Origin: Acidimicrobiales bacterium
GTDB taxonomy: Bacteria; Actinomycetota; Acidimicrobiia; Acidimicrobiales; SZUA-35
Length of the DNA stretch: 17,969 nucleotides
Assembly: GCA_013003325.1 (NCBI GenBank)
Contig: JABDJU010000081.1
Span: forward strand, 1 to 17,969
Direction of reading: 5' to 3'
The position numbers and the translations under genes were made by a program. Shown piece by piece: positions 13,515 through 17,969 of this stretch. The first letter of the stretch is position 1, and each line of letters begins with the position of its first letter. The notes beneath the pieces were generated by a model, which searched no databases, was not told where the DNA came from, and saw only the letters and a program-made list of their open reading frames with translations.

Positions 13515-14520
13515 CCTAGGCCCCGAACCCGCCGATCCAGCCGTGTCCCCACCTCCGAATGTGGAGCGAGCCGAGCCCGTGTCACAGGAACGGATACGGA
13601 TGGGGGCGATCCGCGACGAGGTCAACAAGGTGATCGTCGGCCAGGGGAGCGTGCTTTCCGGGCTGCTGTGCGCATTTCTGGCCGACGGGCACGTTCTTCT
13701 CGAAGGGGTGCCCGGAACCGCCAAGACCGCCCTGGTCAAGACGATGGCTGCTGCGGTGAACCTGCAAGCCACCCGTGTTCAGTTCACCCCCGACCTGATG
13801 CCCTCCGATGTGGTCGGTCAGATGATGTTCGAAAACGGCAGCTTTCGGTTCCGTCAGGGTCCGGTCTTCACCAATCTCCTCCTCGCTGACGAGATCAACC
13901 GCACACCGCCCAAGACCCAGGCGGCGTTGCTCGAAGCGATGGAGGAGCGCCAGGTCTCAATCGACGGGGCCACCCACCTACTGCCCCGACCGTTCATGGT
14001 GATCGCCACCCAGAACCCGGTGGAGTACGAGGGCACCTATCCGCTCCCGGAAGCACAGCTCGATCGATTCCTGCTCAAACTCCTGGTCGACTATCCCTCC
14101 CCGGACGAAGAGTTCGAGATATTGGCCCGTCATCACGGCGGCATGGATCCTCACGATCCTCTCGGCAGCGGAGTGGAAGCGGTCGCCAACGCCGGGAGCT
14201 TTGCGGCGGCCCGTGCCGAGGTACTGGCGATGCGGGTCGAGGCGCCGATCTTGCGGTACATGGTGGCCCTGGTCCGGGCTACCCGGGATTCCCCATCGGT
14301 CGAATTGGGGGTCTCGCCTCGAGGCGCCGCCGCCTTACTGGCCGTCAGCAAGGCCTGGGCCTGGCTGAGCGGACGGAGCTATGTCGGCCCCGACGAGGTG
14401 AAGGCGATGGCCAAACCCACGCTCAGGCACCGGCTGCAGCTACGACCCGAACTCGAGATCGAGGGCGTCACCCCGGACCAGGTGTTGGATGGGCTGCTCG
14501 CTCAGGTCCCTGTTCCATGA
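13507..14520 (+). CDS. MoxR-family AAA+ ATPase
   Basis: This 337-aa cytoplasmic AAA+ ATPase belongs to the MoxR group, ring-forming chaperone-like machines that mature protein complexes. Walker A is GVPGTAKT (67-74). Walker B is LLLADEIN with Asp128 and Glu129, followed by RTPPKTQAALLEAMEE. Sensor 1 is VIATQNPVEYEGTYPLPEAQ, arginine-finger-like LDRFLLKL follows, and sensor 2 is GVSPRGAAAL. All key residues are present. A proline-rich N-terminal stretch of about 25 residues precedes the core. ATG 13507 has AGGA (13495-13498) 8 nt upstream and overlaps the DUF4350 stop (ATGTCTGA). The neighbours place it in the moxR2-type locus of actinobacteria. Confidence 0.95.
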   Translation: MSDLGPEPADPAVSPPPNVERAEPVSQERIRMGAIRDEVNKVIVGQGSVLSGLLCAFLADGHVLLEGVPGTAKTALVKTMAAAVNLQATRVQFTPDLMPSDVVGQMMFENGSFRFRQGPVFTNLLLADEINRTPPKTQAALLEAMEERQVSIDGATHLLPRPFMVIATQNPVEYEGTYPLPEAQLDRFLLKLLVDYPSPDEEFEILARHHGGMDPHDPLGSGVEAVANAGSFAAARAEVLAMRVEAPILRYMVALVRATRDSPSVELGVSPRGAAALLAVSKAWAWLSGRSYVGPDEVKAMAKPTLRHRLQLRPELEIEGVTPDQVLDGLLAQVPVP

Positions 14521-15860
14521 CCACGCCGTTCGTCTCGGCCCGGGCTGCGGTCGTGGCGGTGGTGCTGGGAACGGCCATCCTGTTCCTCCCCGACATCGGC
14601 GGGGTGCGTATCTTCGGCGTCGTTTTCGACGGTCGGTTCGTGCTCATCAACCTTTGCCTATTGGCGCTCGCGGGGATGGACGTCGCCCTCGCCCCGTCGC
14701 CGACCCAGATCAGCGTGCGGCGCCTGCATCCCAGCGCCACCACCCTCGGATCGGGTGCCACCATCTCGTGGCAGCTGGAACGGGGCAAGGGACGTCGAAC
14801 CGTCACCGCATCGGTGGCCGACGAACTCGCCCCGTCACTCGGGGCTGACAACAGGCGCTTCGTCGCCCGCGTTCCGCCCCAGAGCACGGTGACGAGCACG
14901 GTGCAGCTGAAACCGACCCGGCGGGGGCGGTTCATGTTCGATCGGATCGTGGTGCGCACCCACGGACCGCTCGGCCTGGTGGGCAAGCAGCGTTCCTTCC
15001 ACGCCCCCACCACATTGAGAGTGCTGCCACCGTTTCGCAGCGCCGAGCAGGCCGAGCTCAGCTTGAAGAAGGCTCGAATCCTCGAAGTCGGGATCCGGGC
15101 CGCCCGGGCACGGGGCAGCGGCACCGACTTCGATTCGCTGCGGGAGATGGGTCCCGACGACGAGAGCCGGCGTATCGATTGGGCCGCAACCGCTCGCACC
15201 GGCAAGCCGATCGTGCGCGTGTATCGGACCGAACGAAACCAGACCGTGACCGTTCTGCTCGACAGCGGCCGGGCGATGGCCGGTCGGATCGCCGACGTGC
15301 CTCGGATCGAACATGCGATGGACGGCGCCATGATGCTGGCCGAACTCACGACCGGTCTCGGCGACAAGATGGGCCTCTTCGCCTTCGACCAGACCGTGCA
15401 CACCACGATTCCGGCCTCGAATCGCCGTCGCCAGCGCTCGGCGATCGCTGAAGAACTCTTCGACCTCCATCCGGCGCTGGTGACGTCCAACTACCAACAC
15501 ATGGTCACTCATGTCTTGGCCCGTCAGCGGCGCCGTGCTCTGTTGGTGTTGATGACCGACCTCGAAGAGCAGGCGGTGCGGGAGTTCCTCCTGCCTGCGC
15601 TGCCGATGCTGGTTCGAACCCACGTGGTGGTGGTGGCCTCGGTGTCCGACCCGGACATTCGGTATTGGATGGATCTCGAAGTCGTCGACGAAGAATCGAT
15701 GTTCCTGCGGGCGGCGGCAATCGAGGAGCACCATCGACGGGCCCGGGTTGCGGCCCAGCTGACCGCGGTAGGGGTCCGAGTCATCGATGAGCCGCCGGAG
15801 ACCTATGCCCGAGTGCTCGGCGACCTGTACCTCGACATCAAGTCGACCGGGCGTCTCTAG
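14517..15860 (+). CDS. DUF58 domain-containing protein, MoxR partner
   Basis: The 447-aa product has two N-terminal hydrophobic segments (about 8-25 and 32-53), a beta-rich region, and a DUF58 domain. The signature begins at about residue 202: GTDFDSLREMGPDDESRRID, then WAATARTGKPIVRVYRTE. A von Willebrand A-like strand with VTVLLDSGRAM (D-x-S-x-x) follows, a partial MIDAS. LVLMTDLEEQAVREFLLPAL and VVVASVSDPDIRYW complete the vWA-like fold. DUF58 proteins are the usual partners of MoxR ATPases and are thought to be clients or adaptors. The start overlaps the moxR stop (ATGA). It ends 8 nt before the convergent SpoIIM gene, with no terminator in the gap. Confidence 0.92.
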   Translation: MTTPFVSARAAVVAVVLGTAILFLPDIGGVRIFGVVFDGRFVLINLCLLALAGMDVALAPSPTQISVRRLHPSATTLGSGATISWQLERGKGRRTVTASVADELAPSLGADNRRFVARVPPQSTVTSTVQLKPTRRGRFMFDRIVVRTHGPLGLVGKQRSFHAPTTLRVLPPFRSAEQAELSLKKARILEVGIRAARARGSGTDFDSLREMGPDDESRRIDWAATARTGKPIVRVYRTERNQTVTVLLDSGRAMAGRIADVPRIEHAMDGAMMLAELTTGLGDKMGLFAFDQTVHTTIPASNRRRQRSAIAEELFDLHPALVTSNYQHMVTHVLARQRRRALLVLMTDLEEQAVREFLLPALPMLVRTHVVVVASVSDPDIRYWMDLEVVDEESMFLRAAAIEEHHRRARVAAQLTAVGVRVIDEPPETYARVLGDLYLDIKSTGRL

Positions 15861-15868
15861 CCTCTTTG

Positions 15869-16876
15869 TCAGGTGACGCTGGCGGCGGCCCGTTCTTCGG
15901 TTTCTGCGATGAGTCCGGTGAATCCGGCGAGCTCCGCCCGACGGCCGAACACCACGATGTAGGTGACGAACGCCGCCCATACGCTGGCTCCGACGGCGAT
16001 CCTTGGCCATAGAGGCAGCCCGGGCGTGACGAAACCTTCGATCAACCCTGCGACTATGAAGGCCAGCACGAGGCCCAGCACGACCGAGATCGACCGTTTG
16101 CCCTCTTCGCCGAAGGCTGAAGCGCGCGACCGGTCCCCGGGGCGCACCAGGGCCCAACCCATCGACAGTCCGGCCGCCCCGGCGATCACAACGGCGGACA
16201 GCTCGAGCAGACCGTGGGGCGTGATGAGCCCGAAGAAAGTGCCCTGCGCCCCCGCGGCGATGAACACGCCGTGGCTGGCGCCGACGTTGAACCCGTTGAA
16301 CACCAGGATGTAGAGGGTTCCGATTCCGAACGTGACGCCGAGGGCGTAGGCGAGAAACGACACTTGGATGTTGTTGACCAGAACCCGCACGGCAAACTCC
16401 TCGGCAGCCGCCGACGAGTAATAGTCCTCGAACTCTCGTTCGACCAGCGCGTTGCGGGTGGGCTCGTCGATCGCGAGGTTGAGCGCCTCGTCGCTGGTTC
16501 CCAGCCACACCGCCACCACCGCCCAGGGGATGAACAACGCGAGCGCGCTCACCACAACCGCCCGGCGCACGTGCCACACCGCGCCGGGGAACGAGATCGA
16601 GAAGAACCGGCGAAAGGCACTGCGCCGGGAGGACGTCCGGCGATAGAGGACCGAGTTGGAGCCGGCGACCAACCCGTTCAGTTCGGCTTCGAGACCGGGA
16701 TCCCCGTAGAAGCCGCGGACGAAACTGAGCTGGGCGGAAACCCGGTGGTGGAGGGCGACGAACTCGTCGTGTTCCTCTCGGCTGAGGGCCGAAGGCTTTC
16801 GAGCGATCTCCTTGGTGAGCGAGCGCAAGCGATCCCACTCGGCTCGGTGAAGTGTGAGATACCTGTCGAGATCCAT
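15869..16876 (-). CDS. Stage II sporulation protein M family (DUF95) membrane protein
   Basis: The 335-aa product has a soluble N-terminal helical region (MDLDRYLTLHRAEWDRLRSL, about 1-95) and then about six TM segments. The SpoIIM/DUF95 features are VNNIQVSFLAYALGVTFGIG, YILVFNGFNVGA and the conserved ITPHGLLELSAV. In Bacillus SpoIIM takes part in septal peptidoglycan breakdown during engulfment; actinobacteria of this type do not make endospores, so the role here is unknown and probably concerns the envelope. It lies on the opposite strand inside the moxR locus, as Rv3694c does in M. tuberculosis (from memory). ATG 16876 has no Shine-Dalgarno, and a GC-rich self-complementary stretch lies just upstream. 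Confidence 0.88.
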   Translation of the reverse strand: MDLDRYLTLHRAEWDRLRSLTKEIARKPSALSREEHDEFVALHHRVSAQLSFVRGFYGDPGLEAELNGLVAGSNSVLYRRTSSRRSAFRRFFSISFPGAVWHVRRAVVVSALALFIPWAVVAVWLGTSDEALNLAIDEPTRNALVEREFEDYYSSAAAEEFAVRVLVNNIQVSFLAYALGVTFGIGTLYILVFNGFNVGASHGVFIAAGAQGTFFGLITPHGLLELSAVVIAGAAGLSMGWALVRPGDRSRASAFGEEGKRSISVVLGLVLAFIVAGLIEGFVTPGLPLWPRIAVGASVWAAFVTYIVVFGRRAELAGFTGLIAETEERAAASVT

Positions 16877-16929
16877 GGTGGCGGCCGGGCCGGCCGGACA
16901 CCCTGCCCGGGCGGGTCGAACCCGTGGAT

Positions 16930-16936
16930 TACGCTA
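16930..16936. promoter_or_regulatory. Putative bidirectional -10 element between spoIIM-like and RDD genes
   Basis: TACGCTA reads as TANNNT on both strands (TACGCT forward, TAGCGT reverse). Forward, it is 6 nt before GTG 16942 and would give a leaderless RDD transcript. Reverse, it would start near 16924 and give a leader of about 48 nt for the SpoIIM-like gene. Confidence 0.45.
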
Positions 16937-16941
16937 GTTCA

Positions 16942-17817
16942 GTGCGCGGTCCGACGGTTGCCAACCCCTCGTTGGAGCGCTCGAGCGCAACGACCGCCGT
17001 CGTCACGCCCCAGGCGGTGCTGCTCGAATTTCGGACCGCCGGCATCGGATCGCGGGTCCTCGCCAAACTGATCGATCTGGCCGTGCAAGGTGTGCTGCTC
17101 GTCGTTGTTGCGATCCTCAGCGGCTCGGCGGCCGGCAGTGCGTCGTTCATCATCGGCGCGGTCGGAATCTTCCTGGTCATCTTCGTCTATCCGGCCAGCG
17201 AGGCGGCAATGAACGGCCAGACTCTTGGCAAACGCGCGCTGGCGATTCGGGTGATCACCGCCGACGGCGGTCCGATTCGGTTCCGGCACGCCGCGGTGCG
17301 CAGTCTCATCGGTTTCATCGAGCTCTACCTCCTCCCGCCGGGCGGGCCCATGGCGCTGGTGTCCGCGCTGCTGACCCGACGGAGCCAGCGCATCGGCGAC
17401 TTGGTGGCCGAGACCCTCGTGATCCGGGACAAGGTCGATCCCAGCCAACCAGTGTTCTTCAATCCGCCGGTCGGTGCCGAGCACGTGGCGCTGACCCTGG
17501 ACACCACCCGGCTCAGCCACTCCCAGTACGGGGTCCTGCGACAGTTCGTCCTGCGCAGCTGGGAGCTTGACCCCGACGCTCGGCACGATCTGGCCCAACA
17601 TTTGTGCGCCAAGTTGGAAACGGTGGGAATCGCCCAGCCCGCCGAGATCGATCCCTCCGTGTTTGTTTCGGCGGTGGTGTTCGCCCACCAGCATCGCTAT
17701 TCGGATCGAAGGCCGGCGGCGGGCTCTATGCCGCCGCCGAACGCAGCGACGGTGGCGACCGCTCCTCCGCCCCAGGCCGCGACCCGGGCGCCCCTGCCAC
17801 CCCCCACCCGCCGCTGA
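16942..17817 (+). CDS. RDD-family membrane protein
   Basis: The product is 291 aa. The RDD domain occupies about residues 25-165. It has FRTAGIGSRVLAKLIDL with the family's Arg and Asp, two TM segments (about 43-60 and 66-88), then EAAMNGQTLGKRALAIRVI starting near residue 87, the standard Q-T-x-GK block, and RRSQRIGDLVAETLVIRDK. After that comes a cytoplasmic helical region, followed by a low-complexity tail rich in Pro and Ala. RDD proteins are poorly understood; some are linked to ion transport. GTG 16942 is chosen because of TACGCT 6 nt upstream; an in-frame ATG at 16924 precedes that element and is unlikely. It is the last gene of the moxR locus, matching Rv3695. Confidence 0.88.
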   Translation: MRGPTVANPSLERSSATTAVVTPQAVLLEFRTAGIGSRVLAKLIDLAVQGVLLVVVAILSGSAAGSASFIIGAVGIFLVIFVYPASEAAMNGQTLGKRALAIRVITADGGPIRFRHAAVRSLIGFIELYLLPPGGPMALVSALLTRRSQRIGDLVAETLVIRDKVDPSQPVFFNPPVGAEHVALTLDTTRLSHSQYGVLRQFVLRSWELDPDARHDLAQHLCAKLETVGIAQPAEIDPSVFVSAVVFAHQHRYSDRRPAAGSMPPPNAATVATAPPPQAATRAPLPPPTRR

Positions 17818-17822
17818 CCCCG

Positions 17823-17851
17823 TCTGTCGCGCTTCTGTCGCCCTTCTGTCG
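17823..17851. repeat. Three TCTGTCG direct repeats at 11-nt spacing
   Basis: TCTGTCG occurs at 17823-17829, 17834-17840 and 17845-17851, a period of 11 nt or one DNA turn. The last two copies are preceded by an extra T. They begin 6 nt after the RDD stop. Confidence 0.65.
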
Positions 17852-17945
17852 TCGGGCGAGCACATTCCCCCCAAAAATCGTCGGGCCAACACGCCCAGGG
17901 TGCTCGTGCGACGATTTTTCGATTGGATGTGCTCGGGCGACGATA
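17847..17945. repeat. Large imperfect palindrome downstream of the RDD gene
   Basis: The plus-strand arm from 17900 and the minus-strand arm from 17892 align without gaps over 46 nt with 34 identities, around a 7-nt centre. The core AAAAATCGTCG (17873-17883) pairs perfectly with CGACGATTTTT (17909-17919). A second pairing is possible: 17867-17883 matches the reverse complement of 17938-17954 at 16 of 17 bases. A direct repeat, 17900-17919 against 17929-17948, has 18 of 20 identities. The hairpin ending in five Ts may act as a transcription terminator for the RDD gene. Confidence 0.75.
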
Positions 17946-17969
17946 TTTGGGGGGATCGGTAGCCTGAAA

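Noticed and set aside
14835..16901. 688-aa minus-strand open frame across DUF58 and the SpoIIM-like gene
   Set aside because: It lies over two well-supported genes in another frame, and its Arg/Gly/His-rich composition is that of a GC-rich shadow.
17567..17962. Plus-strand frame across the end of the RDD gene and the palindrome
   Set aside because: The first part shadows the RDD gene. The similar peptides RRFFDWMCSGDD (plus) and RRFLGGMCSPDD (minus) arise because the DNA is palindromic, not from coding.

Overview
The window is high-GC DNA from an actinobacterium, most likely of the class Acidimicrobiia or a relative. The placement is inferred from gene content, frequent GTG starts, the mycobacterial-type GlpX and moxR2-like gene order, and an MFS/SRPBCC-like architecture I associate with that class. 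No marker gene allows a closer placement. There are no rRNA or tRNA genes, CRISPR arrays, insertion sequences or phage genes, and the region reads as core chromosome.

Layout. Positions 1-1944 hold the end of the F1Fo ATP synthase operon (atpD, atpC). Next come glpX (class II fructose-1,6-bisphosphatase), a 59-codon membrane-protein gene on the minus strand, and the C-terminal remnant of a VOC/glyoxalase-family gene. These are followed by a luciferase-like flavin oxidoreductase, a class III-type polyphosphate kinase 2 coupled to a KANL3/Tex30-like hydrolase, and a minus-strand block: small membrane protein, MFS transporter, and a protein with a C-terminal J-domain. A NifU-type scaffold gene diverges from that block and faces mscL across strong hairpins. 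A rhomboid protease with an N-terminal zinc finger and a convergent methyltransferase follow.

Positions 10899-17817 hold the moxR2-type locus. Five overlapping plus-strand genes (multi-TM membrane protein, DUF4129, DUF4350, MoxR AAA+ ATPase, DUF58) run into a convergent SpoIIM/DUF95 gene, and an RDD-family gene diverges from that. From memory, Mycobacterium tuberculosis Rv3689-Rv3695 has the same order, including the one inverted gene. The likely picture is a MoxR chaperone-like ATPase acting with a DUF58 partner and several membrane proteins. The substrate is unknown.

Regulation. Seven genes start 6-8 nt downstream of a TANNNT hexamer of the narrow form TA(C/G)(C/G)NT and have no usable Shine-Dalgarno. 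This is a leaderless-mRNA architecture, and it fixes several start codons. atpD, moxR, mscL and the rhomboid gene instead have clear Shine-Dalgarno sites. The last 150 bases carry 11-nt-spaced repeats and a large imperfect palindrome that may continue outside the window.
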